From Cladopsammia gracilis (lineage: Eukaryota > Cnidaria > Anthozoa > Scleractinia > Dendrophylliidae): DNA of 64,000 bases. The stretch covers positions 1,512,501 to 1,576,500 of the forward strand of contig JAJGOT010000017.1 in NCBI GenBank assembly GCA_022457155.1, given 5' to 3'. The notes below the pieces were generated by a model that did no database searches, was not told the origin of the DNA, and saw only the letters and a program-made list of their open reading frames with translations. Shown piece by piece: positions 54,789-64,000 of the stretch (its first letter is position 1; each line of letters starts with the position of its first letter). The position numbers and the translations under genes are program-made.

Positions 54789-55245
54789 TACAAAATAAAC
54801 AAAGTTGGAAAAACAGTGAAACAGAATAGTTTTAACACGTTTACATGGGTAAACATGCATACAAACATACATACATGGGTAAAATCATACCGGTTTTTCT
54901 CATTCTTTCTTTAGAAAAGGCTTATATAGGTAAATCTATTAAACAGTTATGAGCAGGTGTTTTTTTTTTAGTAAATTAGGTTATAATTCCATATAAATAA
55001 CATAAAATGTCTGCTAAAAATAGTTTCGTGTTCAAATCAGTTATGACATAGTGGGGTTGACTGAGGCAAGGGGGGAGGGAGGGGGGGGCTTAACTGTAGG
55101 GTGTGCAATACTTATCCAAGGAAATATGTTATTCAAGCTGTACACTCTGACTTGACAAGGTGGTTGAAGGTTTGGGACTGTACAAGCACTGGCATTATTT
55201 ATGGATACAATATCCTATTTGGTAACTTAAGACATGGTTTTGTAC
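54789..55245. other. COPZ intron
   Basis: T-rich and G-rich low-complexity intron; a G run lies near 55067-55090. No other feature. Confidence 0.6.
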
Positions 55246-55284
55246 CTGGGCAACTGTTTGTTCTGTAATTGGAACGTCATCAGT
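55246..55284 (-). CDS. COPZ1: COPZ exon (TDDVPITEQTVAQ)
   Basis: A 39-bp exon with acceptor CTTTTTCAG and donor CAG|GTACA on the minus strand. TDDVPITEQTVAQ matches GEDVPLTEQTVSQ in human COPZ1. It is phase 0 on both sides. Confidence 0.93.
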
Positions 55285-56302
55285 CTGAAAAAGAAGAATG
55301 CAAAACATTTTATTAGTTTTCTGACCATTTTAAATAGATAGCCAGGAAAGTTGAACATATCTCCATGGTTTATAATCTGGCTTCAGCAAGTAAATGCATT
55401 GGTTTTTTTTATGCTAGAAATTCAAACTTGGGAATAACTTAAGTAGAGGACTTCACAACCTCATCCCAGGGCCTTCTCCATGGAGAGAGCCCTGGACAAG
55501 GCTGCAGAAATGCTCCAAGAGTTGTCCTGTTGAAATAGAGGTTCTAGATTGCAAAAACTAATATGGACACCAATCAATGGAGAAAGGCTTCATAGATGAC
55601 AATGATTCTTGGAGTATTTTGGCACCCTTGTCTAGGGCTCGGGGGAGGAGGGGGGGGGGGGGTAGTCTGCAAATGTTTGGGTTGGGGTGTGCCGCTGGAA
55701 CTCTGAGACCCTCAACCTATACTAAACCATTTTAGCTGCAATTTGCAACCCTATTCGAGACTAAACACCGAAAAACCCTACCCTACTTTGCGGAAAATGA
55801 TATCCTATTCTAGACCAAAAATCTCTGATTACTATACCCTATCCCAGACTAAACTGCCTAAAAACCAAACCCTTCACAGTGGCACATACCTATATAGCTC
55901 ATATATGGGAGTACCCCCTTCCCCTGGGGTCCAGGGGTTATGAACAAGCCCTGGGGCCAAAGTTGAGGATTTCAAGGATGAATTTTTACTGAGCTAAATT
56001 GATACTAAGAAATTGCAAAAGTATTGGACTCAAGTTAACTAAATGGTTGTAAATTGGCAGCATAAGACACTGTACATGTAAGATAAACATTTCGCAGATC
56101 ACTAAGGAAACATTTCATTTTGCTTTACTTTTTACTGTTTATACCTGTATTTGTCAGCTGTTTTCAGTCAGGGAATATTTTTTGTACTATTTCAAGTTCT
56201 ACATTATAAAAAAATGGTTCATTCTCGTACCTGTTACCGGTGGAATGAATTACCATTTTGACAGTATTCGTAACAAACAGTTATTATGACAAGAAATCTA
56301 AC
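55285..56302. other. COPZ intron with a G-rich MITE
   Basis: Contains the repeat at 55634-55930. The rest is AT-rich intron without recognised features. Confidence 0.55.
55634..55930. repeat. Dispersed G-run repeat (GGGGG...TACTCCC type)
   Basis: It starts with a G run (55640-55662) and ends with ATATGGGAGTACCCCCTTCC. The interior has repeated CCCTATYCNAGACTAAA motifs. Related fragments occur near 36418-36850. Confidence 0.55.
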
Positions 56303-56354
56303 CTTGATGGCAACTCTTTGCATGATAGACGAGGCATCAGCTTCCAATATAACT
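56303..56354 (-). CDS. COPZ1: COPZ exon (VILEADASSIMQRVAIK)
   Basis: Minus-strand exon with acceptor ATTTTGCAG and donor AAG|GTTAG. It completes the glycine codon split from 63961 and encodes VILEADASSIMQRVAIK, matching VILESDPQQVVHRVALR of human COPZ1. Confidence 0.93.
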
Positions 56355-58113
56355 CTGCAAAATAATACACATTCCATTTACATTAATATTATCAATAATG
56401 CAGCTACTAATTTTAAAGTGTCTATGAAATGTAATTTTTTTTCTTCGTTTTTCTGTAGTTTATTATGTCCAATGAAAAATAATAATTATTTCCCGAGGAA
56501 AAGAAGAAAAATTGTTTATTCAGCCGTTCAAAGATGCGTCACTTCGGTTGAAAAGTGGCTCCAATTTTTGGAGAGCCTGGGGCATGTGGGAGTGAGCGAT
56601 GGCGTAGATTACGTAGAAAGGATAACACATTGGTTTGTTTACGCTATAATTCCCTTGGAATCCTTTAGCGTGATGGTCATTTTTGCCAATGTTTTTTGGT
56701 CGTACAAATATCAGACAGCACCTAATCTGTTTATAACTATACAGTTAGCTACTAGTCACCTGAAGGTGAAGAGGATCAGTTTTGGATCACTCTTGATCAA
56801 ATGAAATGATCATGTCCACTGTAGTTTTGCCATAGTGAGGTGAAACGACTGTGCTGCTTGAACGAAGGAAGTGAATGACGAAGACGGACTTCAATTATTA
56901 AGATTATTGAACGTGGAAGGTATACATTTTAGTAGCTTAGCGTTGAAAGCTTATTGAACACAGAGGCTTTATTAATCGGACTGGCTTGGTGCCAAGCCTG
57001 CCTGATTTATGAAATGCATGCGGTGTCTGGGTCACTTTTTGACACCTGTTCTAAAAACCTCCTATAATATTCTGTTTTTAAGTGTTTTTGAGATAGAAAG
57101 TAGATAAATTGAATAAAAGGTTGTTTATGTAAAGCGTATTTGTTTATGAGTAACTTGAGGCAATCATCAAACAATTTTTGAATTGATCAAAGGTTCCTGT
57201 GAGCCAGCTCATGGATGAATCAGATTAGTGTAGAGATAGTTGAATAAAAAGGAGAAGAGGAATAATTGGTGGGATTGCAAATAATATGTATTTCGCCTGC
57301 TTATCAAATGTGCATTTACATCTGCTATGTCATATGCTATGCTATGTCATATTTCAGAATATTTCAATGCAAAATTTGCAATTGACTTAACCTTATACAT
57401 GTATTTACATTAAAGTCACTAACAAAATTTAATCTCAGGTTCTTCAATTCCAGCAGGCATATAAAACCAAATGATACAGCATTCATTCCCTGTTGCATTA
57501 ATTTTTTCCTCCGAACCGAGTTATTTGAAAAGACAATTGTCAATTTGTCCAAATAATAATGAACCACATTCGATATTTGTCAATGTCGCTTTATCAATTC
57601 GATGTCCATTTTTTCACAGCTAGTGTTCTTTGGCTTATTAGCTTTCGTGATAGATATTCACACTCTATGGCATCTACTCCTTGTTATTGGGCAAAAATGT
57701 AGGCAATTTGTCCAAGTAATAATGAACCACACTTGTAAGCGAGTTCAAAGCATTATATTTTAGTGTTTTTTTATTACCTGATCAAACACGCAATGATTCG
57801 GCGATGTATATTGTTACAATAGTCTTACGCATTAATTTTGTAGATATACGTTTTGATACATGTTCTGTATAACTAACGAATAAAAGCCTGTTAGTGAACA
57901 CTTAAGTTGCTCCACTATGAATTTTATACTTCGGAATACCGTATAAAACGTTTATATTACTCGTCAGTCAGGGCCAATCTAGTCAGTATAATTGAGCTGT
58001 GAGGCTTGAAGGAACTCCTAAACAGGACGTGGATTGGAAAATTCTGTTTGATTGAATGGCCTTGGATTGTTTTTTTTTTTTTAATAATTAATCACTTTAA
58101 CAATAAGCACTTT
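56355..58113. other. COPZ intron, left part
   Basis: AT-rich. A plus-strand frame of 172 codons (56286-56804) overlaps the COPZ exon on the opposite strand and has no domain, so it is not called. TTAAAGTGTCTATGAAATG at about 56414-56432 recurs inverted at about 63422-63440. Confidence 0.45.
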
Positions 58114-60054
58114 CAGGGACTGCGCAGCAAGTTTTCGAGTGGGGGGAGGCTAAAGAAGAATGCGTGAAGGAAATTTTTTTTTGTGAGGGGCGGGAGGGGG
58201 GGGGGGCATGCTTGTGGATTTCTATTCAATTTCTCTAAAGTGACAGAGAATGCTTTTATAAGGATAAAGCCAGAAATCCAACGATTTTGCTTGAGCGGCA
58301 CCGCGGAAATACGTTTTAGAGGGCGCGATACAGTATTTTGCTGGTCAGCGTACATCTTAACAAAAAATACAAAACGCTGGCAATTTCAATTCACTTCGCT
58401 GTGAGTCTTGTCGAGAGCCATAAAAACCTAAAACTTAGAGCCCACACGGGAAACTTAGCTTCCAAACTCGGCTTATCTTTCGTATAGTCCTCATTTTATA
58501 TTATATATTGTGCCAGAGCCAAACTGACCTTGCACACAATGTGAAATTGTCGTGGTTTCGCGAAGTTATGTAGCGGCTGGTTTGTTTTGCAAAAGATGTT
58601 ATGTGCCAAGGCCAAAACCAGGCGGCTTTTGTATGGGTGTAGCGGTGTTTTGAGGACACCATCTGCTCAGGTATACAGGGCTGGTGGGCTTGAGCCGTAT
58701 GAATTGGTCTGTTAACGGCATTTTGACAAAATTCGTCGGGAGAATGACAAAACATGCTCGTGTCCGTCCACTTGGGGGCACTCGCCAGTTACACAACGAT
58801 CCCATTTCCACTCGATATTATCCAATTCTGCATTATGTTGGCCGCTTCTGTGATTCTTACAAACCTGGGACACGCTGGTGTAACAAGTGCAGGACCGAAG
58901 CTCCAAATAAGTAAAAAAAAACTGGCCTCGAATCGAGGAAGAATTCGCTTGCGAACGACGCAGGGAAAACTCAGCCACTGAAGTAAATTTTATAAAATGC
59001 CCTTTTATGAAAGAAAGCCGGGCTAAAATTGTGACATAAAGCTGATGTATTTTTTGTTACGTATTTCTGTAAAACAGTTACTTTACTTTCCGAACAAGCC
59101 TCTTTTTCCTTGTCTTAAATTGTGTCTAAGTGTCTTCAATGTTTATTTACTGCCTCAAAAGTGTGAAAATTGTGGTTTGAAACCATTTTCATGAGACAAA
59201 AAAATTGAAATTGCCTGTCATAACTGGCCTAAAAATAAATGTAGTGTTAACATCCAACACGTTTGTAAAGAGAAGAAGGCTAATACTCCTGGAAACCAAG
59301 ATGGACAAGAATTATCAATAGTATTTAGTCAACTTTGTGATAAACAAAACTACAACAGTAGAGGTTCTACAGATTTCCAAGAAATAAATATTTTAATTTG
59401 TCAATTTGTTTGTGGTCCACTCAGGGTATACAAAATGCAATATACATTTGTAAAACAAAGTTTTAATATCCACTTTTTTTATAATATTCTTAAGATTTAA
59501 TTTAAATTTAGCATTTTATTAGATTTTAATACAGTAAACATGTAACATACAAGGCTGCATGGAAGGGAGGTCTTGATAATGCAGCATAAAGGACAAAACA
59601 ACAACAGAAACAAGGCAATAGTTCAATAAAGATAGACAGTGGTAACCCTTTTAATTTTATTGCTGCCTGCTAAGTAATAATAATGAGATATTGCTAATAC
59701 AAAGCTATAATGAACAAAAAGGGGGTGGGGTTGGTTTGTGCTGCTATGCAAAACAGGACAAGAAACAACAAAGATTAGACAGTAGTTCAGTAAAAGACAG
59801 TCAGCTGCGATTATATTGGCTTTAATTTCATGGATGCTGAGTGATAATTATTTGAAGAAAGTGGTAAATATACATTAGTAATCTATAAGCACAACACATA
59901 CAACAGGAGCCATGGACTGTCAATTAAAAATAATAACTTAAGGACTTAAGGAGTGTTTTCTCCAGAACTCATTCAAAATTATTCTTGAAAATGTATCATT
60001 GTAGAAATAGTAGATAAATCAGTGGTCTCCTGAAATACATTTCACTCCCCCTGC

Positions 60055-60288
60055 ATGTCTGATGAGAGTGGCAACAGCTGTGGATGTATCATCTGTCTTC
60101 CCAACTTGATTTCTGATATCCAGAAGCTGTCTCAGTCCTGGAACAAAAGACTCGTGTCTGGTTTTAATGAAGACGATAATGAAGGTGGCGAAGAACATGA
60201 TGATGGTGATGACTCTTCTAAGCTAGAAAAGCCTAAGGAAAAAGATCACAACTACTTCAAGTCACCCCAGTTTGATAAATACATTTAG
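60055..60288 (+). other. Unassigned 77-codon ORF
   Basis: Starts MSDESGNSCGCIICLPNLI and has an acidic middle with EGGEEHDDGDDSS. After the stop the same frame continues EKVDNIKAAINAQSI, which suggests a longer coding sequence interrupted by a stop, perhaps a retrocopy or part of the 58114-62829 element. No family was recognised. Confidence 0.3.
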
Positions 60289-60465
60289 GAGAAAGTTGAC
60301 AATATTAAGGCAGCTATCAATGCCCAGTCAATATAAAGTCATGAGGAGTAGCCACATGCTTGTTATCAAGTAAACATTCTTAGTTTCAGTAATATAACTT
60401 ACTGCTATCAGGAGCTATAATGTCTTGTAATAAAATGGTTGCAACTCAAGAAAGAATGAATCTTA

Positions 60466-60692
60466 GGGAAAGTTCATCTAATATGACAAGGGGGGGTGAA
60501 GATATTGAGGGGGTCCGAAAATTTGTAGACACCCGAGAGGGGGGGGGGGGGGGCTCTGAAAAAATTGTTGGGCTAGGAGGGGGGGTCTGAATTTTTTCGA
60601 CTACCGGGGGGGGGGGGGGGCTCCTAAAAAATTGAACCGCTAGCGAGGGGGCTGCTAAAATTTCAAGCTTCGAGTTTTAAATGAACTTTCCC
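60466..60692. mobile_element. Harbinger-like MITE with TTA duplication
   Basis: GGGAAAGTTCAT at 60466 is mirrored by ATGAACTTTCCC ending at 60692, with TTA on both sides (60463-60465, 60693-60695). The interior has long G runs. A 3-bp TWA duplication is characteristic of PIF/Harbinger elements. Confidence 0.65.
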
Positions 60693-62829
60693 TTACAGAA
60701 AATAAATGACAATGTTATGGGGGGGGGGGGGGTATGAGACAATGATAATAGGGATCAACATTTCTTGCACATTGATTAAAAAAATTGTAACGTGTACATG
60801 TATGAATCATTGAGCACATAAAAATTGTGTGATGATTGAGTGAAGCCAATCTGAATGATTGAATGAATGGAAGAAGAACAACAATAATTCTAACTTACTG
60901 AAAGTGAGTTAATTATTATAAGTTGATACAATGTACATGTAAGATAGTAGAAATGGAAATTGAGTAAGCATATTCATGAAAGCTCAAAATGATTGGGTAA
61001 GCTTTAAAGCTAAATTAAACTAGCAGTTTTCAATGAGAGACGTAGACTGCTACTTCCCTGAACTCTTGCCTGTTTTTTAGCGTCAAAAGAAGTGAAAATT
61101 GACCACATCCAAGTTTTGGATAATTGCAAAAAGCGACAATTTATTTCAAAATTATCGTGTTTATAAACAAGCGGTCTTGAATCTTTTGTGATAACTTATC
61201 ATCTTGAATCTTTTGTGATGACTTATCATCTACATGTTATCGAGATTTAAAACTGCTTGTTAACAAAAACGACTTTATGAACTGAGCTTACAAGGAAAAA
61301 TTGTCAATGAACCGAACATACCATCAGCGTTCTTTTAAAATATTTTCAATTTACAAGCGGCCTTGAATAATTTTTATCCAGCTGTCAAAAGACAGCGGCC
61401 AATGAATCACGATATTTTCGATTCCTGCTCGCTTCGCAACCATCGCCAATATCATCAACAAGTGTCCTTCAATCTTTCATGATAACTTGTTGACAAATCG
61501 AGATTTAAAACTGCTGCGCGGAACGAGCAAATGTTTTGTTTTGACGGCGATCGTAATTACCACAATTTATTGTCTTCTTCAGCCTCGAGGCGGGCGGCAG
61601 GCACAAAAAATTGATTTCACCTGCTATAAAAAGGCGCAGAGAGGTGAATGAAACGGCAAACAAGTCAATTTTTGAAGGCAAAAATTTCTTATCAATGTTT
61701 CTTTGGCGCGATAGTCATTGCGAGAAAAATGAACAAGCGCCACATTCGACACAGCGAGCGTGGATTTCACAACACAATGATAACAGTATTTTCTAACTTA
61801 CCTCTATCGCATGATTTAAATTACACTTTAAATCCACCAAGTCTTCAATCTCCTTGCAAAAGCTACAGACAACACCAGTCTTCTGCTTTTCCTGGACCCC
61901 ATCTTAGTTTTCGACAATTTCCAGGGCGACTCATGATGATCAATCAACACGAGGCATCGTCAGAGGAATATTACTCCACAAAAAATGATTCCCCTGAACT
62001 GCTATTCGTTATGGTCGTGGTTTGAGTATCAAAAGATCCATTTGAGGGGGTCAAACTCACAAAAAACGAGAAGTATCAAGGATATTTTCCGCCTTAAAAC
62101 CACGCAAAACACCCAACCCTTCATCGAACTCGAAGCGAATTTAAAAACTCGAAGTACCCTGATGGCAATGACCACTGACCAGTTACTGTGACGTCATAAA
62201 AACGTATTTCCGCGGTGCCTGCTTGAGCTGCCTTGAACTCAACGCTGTATAATTACTCAGCAATTATTGCACGAAGCTGAGTACGATATGAAGAGTTACA
62301 CAGTATGATATGAGTATGATATGAAGAGATCATACTCATATCAAGGGGGATCATACTCAGATCGAGGAGGTTTCCGCCAAAGCCGAAGGCTTGAGCCCAG
62401 TGGATAACACCCTCCGTGATCTGTATATCTTCATATCATACGAAAGCCGAGTTCAAATAATTGTTTAATTATTCATTCAAAATATTTACACGGCAAAACA
62501 AAATGGTAACTGAAAATAATTTAGTGAATGATATTAAAGTTACAAAACAACAACGCGTTTTCCTGAGTGGTCCGCAGGAAAAAGAAGCCATTTAAAAGAC
62601 GTTTACCTCTGCTAGGTTAGAAGCGAAAAAATATTTTACAATTGTTATGACTAATGCTTCATTCTGTCTATTTATCTGCGCGTTTGTCTTTGCCAGAAAC
62701 CTGGTCACTTTCGAATTAACGATTTTTTATAATTTTTCACTCCGTTACTTTTGTTAAATTATTTTTTGTTTAATTTATTTTTATTCTTGCAAAAAAGTGG
62801 GGGGGGGGGCTCCCTCTGCGCGGTCCCTG

Positions 62830-63801
62830 ACTTTCATTGAAAACAGCATGTCAGCAAAGAAATTTCTTGTATTTCACAGGCCTATTTTTATCTAGAGCAA
62901 AATAAAGCTTTGCTACACCCTTTGTAATCAAAGAATTCTAATATCTCATATGTTTGGGAACGCTCGCCACATAACATTTTCCACCTCTAGCTTCATCTCT
63001 TGCCAGCTCTCTCGTTCACCATGATTCCCAGAGCAGTATGTAAACATATTTACATCACAGTGTAATATGACACTGGTTTTGGACATGCACAAATTGAAGC
63101 CACTTTTTAGCGCCAATAACCTAACTTTGAGACCATAAAAAAGTGTTTCACATCATCTCTGACACTTTAAACCCTTTATTCCAAGGTCTAAAAAGGTGAT
63201 AAGGTAAATTAGCCACCGTAAAAAGATTCGAGAAAGCTGACGTTTCGAGCGCTAGCCCTTCGTCGGAGCGAATCAAGGGATTGTGGGTAGTGTGTGGTTT
63301 TATATAGTAGGAGGAGCTCCGCCATTGGTGGAAATTTTGTGACGTGAAAAACAAATGTAAATTAGTTGAATGAAAAGCGTTCGTTAAAGGTGAAATTTTT
63401 ATTATATCAAAAAATAAATTACATTTCATAGACACTTTAAGGAGCCTTTGAACTCCTTCAAATAGCTGGATATTGATGCTAATGATAACAATGATGACAA
63501 GAATGTTTGCCCAGAGAATGATTTTGGAAAGTATAAAATAATCCTTACGACTCAAATCCATCAGGCAGAACTTAAAACAAGATCTTGAAAGTTTGACTTA
63601 CTAACTAAAGAGTCAAATTAAATAGGTTATATTATTATATGACCCATAGAGCATCGTGTGTGCATTCTATTCAAAACTATTTACAAAATACCTGTATGGA
63701 AACTCAAAGTTCTTGACCAGAAGGTTTAGAGTTTCAAGGATTGAGTCGCTCAAGTTTCGAGGGACTGTCACTTACATTTGACCAATACTATATGATGGGT
63801 A
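62830..63801. other. COPZ intron, right part, with a ribozyme-like motif
   Basis: Holds the hammerhead-like sequence at 63223-63276. The 137-codon minus frame across it (63561-63148) has no recognised domain. Otherwise unannotated intron. Confidence 0.45.
63223..63276 (-). ncRNA. Hammerhead-like motif of Penelope type
   Basis: Read on minus: GATTCGCT, CCGACGA, a GGGC/GCTC-type hairpin, GAAAC, GTC, AG, a short loop, CGAATC. GATTCG can pair with CGAATC across an internal loop as stem I. CCGACGA differs by one base from the hammerhead box CTGANGA. Stem III is minimal, as reported for Penelope-like elements. Activity is not implied. Confidence 0.4.
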
Positions 63802-63936
63802 TTAAAGCCAAACCTGCGATATAAAAGGCGGCTGGACTGTCCAACTCATGCAAATAAGCAAAATTAATTGTTCTTGCTCATTTGCATTAGATTCAGCATG
63901 GGGCTTTGCCCTTTTATACTGCAGGTTTGCCTTTAA
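63802..63936. mobile_element. Palindromic TTAA-ended MITE
   Basis: TTAAAGCCAAACCTGC is mirrored by GCAGGTTTGCCTTTAA, with further paired blocks TATAAAAGG/CCTTTTATA-like and ATGCAAAT/ATTTGCAT. It ends 24 bp from the donor side of the COPZ exon at 63961. Confidence 0.7.
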
Positions 63937-63960
63937 GGAGAAATTTGAAGCTGAGCTTAC

Positions 63961-64000
63961 CCTCCATCCACAATCTCATCAACTATTGACAAAACACCAT
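63961..64000 (-). CDS. COPZ1: COPZ exon, partial (cut by window end)
   Basis: Encodes GVLSIVDEIVDGG on minus, matching GLFLAVDEIVDGG of human COPZ1, with donor GG|GTAAGC in phase 2. The split glycine codon is completed at 56354, across a 7.6-kb intron. The exon continues beyond base 64000. Confidence 0.92.

Larger units (their letters stand above)
58114..62829. mobile_element. Candidate 4.7-kb element with CAGGGAC termini
   Basis: CAGGGACTGCGCAG at 58114 is mirrored by CTGCGCGGTCCCTG ending at 62829. Both are flanked by ACTTT (58109-58113 and 62830-62834). A second inverted pair, GGCACCGCGGAAATACGTTTT, lies at 58297-58317 and 62199-62219. No transposase frame was recognised. The CAGGG start is hAT-like, but the apparent duplication is 5 bp, not 8. 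Two separate short elements meeting by chance remain possible. It lies in the large COPZ intron. Confidence 0.45.

Noticed and set aside
56286..56804. 172-codon plus-strand ORF
   Set aside because: It overlaps a COPZ exon in antisense and has no domain or gene structure.
61648..62025. 125-codon ORF
   Set aside because: Low-complexity translation with overlapping alternative frames and no domain; lies inside a candidate transposon.
63694..63775. Minus-strand exon with open frame TVPRNLSDSILETLNLLV
   Set aside because: It looked joinable to the exon at 63961. However, COPZ requires that exon to end in phase 2 and continue at 56354, giving the exact family sequence, which leaves no room for it.

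Overview
The window is eukaryotic nuclear DNA, most likely from an anthozoan cnidarian and plausibly a stony coral. This is inferred from the split genes with GT-AG introns, a Drosophila Toll-style TLR with two cysteine clusters and a TIR domain, a tyrosine-recombinase retroelement of Ngaro type, a Helitron with an OTU domain, CR1/L2-like LINE debris, and dense palindromic and TTAA- or TA-flanked short elements. No taxonomic search was run.

Two host genes frame the window. ARMC8 (the GID5-like scaffold of the CTLH/GID E3 ligase) runs on the plus strand from before base 1 to its stop at 50008-50010. Fourteen coding exons were placed by GT-AG sites and by match to the family. They total 1554 nt and stay in phase throughout (517 codons plus stop); the N-terminal exons lie upstream of the window. 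COPZ (the zeta subunit of the COPI coatomer) runs on the minus strand from beyond base 64000 to its stop at 54741-54743. Its last four coding segments are visible, so the two genes converge. A third, apparently intronless gene, a 994-residue Toll-like receptor (23165-26149, minus), is nested antisense in the 24.9-kb ARMC8 intron between exons 11 and 12 of this window.

Most other sequence is mobile or repetitive DNA. 1-4.5 kb holds a long palindrome, a tandem pair of hammerhead-ribozyme-like motifs 242 bp apart (retrozyme-like), and a Ginger-like transposon with TATA target duplications and a decayed KRBA2/Ginger-type integrase. 4.7-9 kb holds a 5'-truncated LINE interrupted by a TA-flanked MITE, then several MITEs. 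11.2-15.9 kb is a nearly intact Ngaro-like element with the diagnostic A1-ORFs-B1-A2-B2 split direct repeats. 18-19.9 kb is a 39-bp minisatellite. 27.1-34.1 kb is a satellite block with two unrelated 33-bp arrays, broken up by an inverted-repeat element carrying two opposed tRNA-like sequences and by a 2.1-kb TTAA-flanked giant foldback. 37.6-39.6 kb is a 5' Helitron fragment (OTU protease plus a DUF6570-like region). 45.5-49.6 kb holds nested inverted-repeat elements around the last ARMC8 exons. The intergenic space and the COPZ intron hold pogo-like, Harbinger-like and palindromic elements, including a 4.7-kb interval bounded by short inverted termini and a 5-bp duplication.

No CRISPR array, rRNA, prokaryotic operon or convincing functional tRNA was found. 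The best candidates for poorly described biology are the hammerhead-like ribozyme dimer, the TTAA foldbacks, the element with two opposed tRNA-like sequences, and the satellites open in several reading frames.
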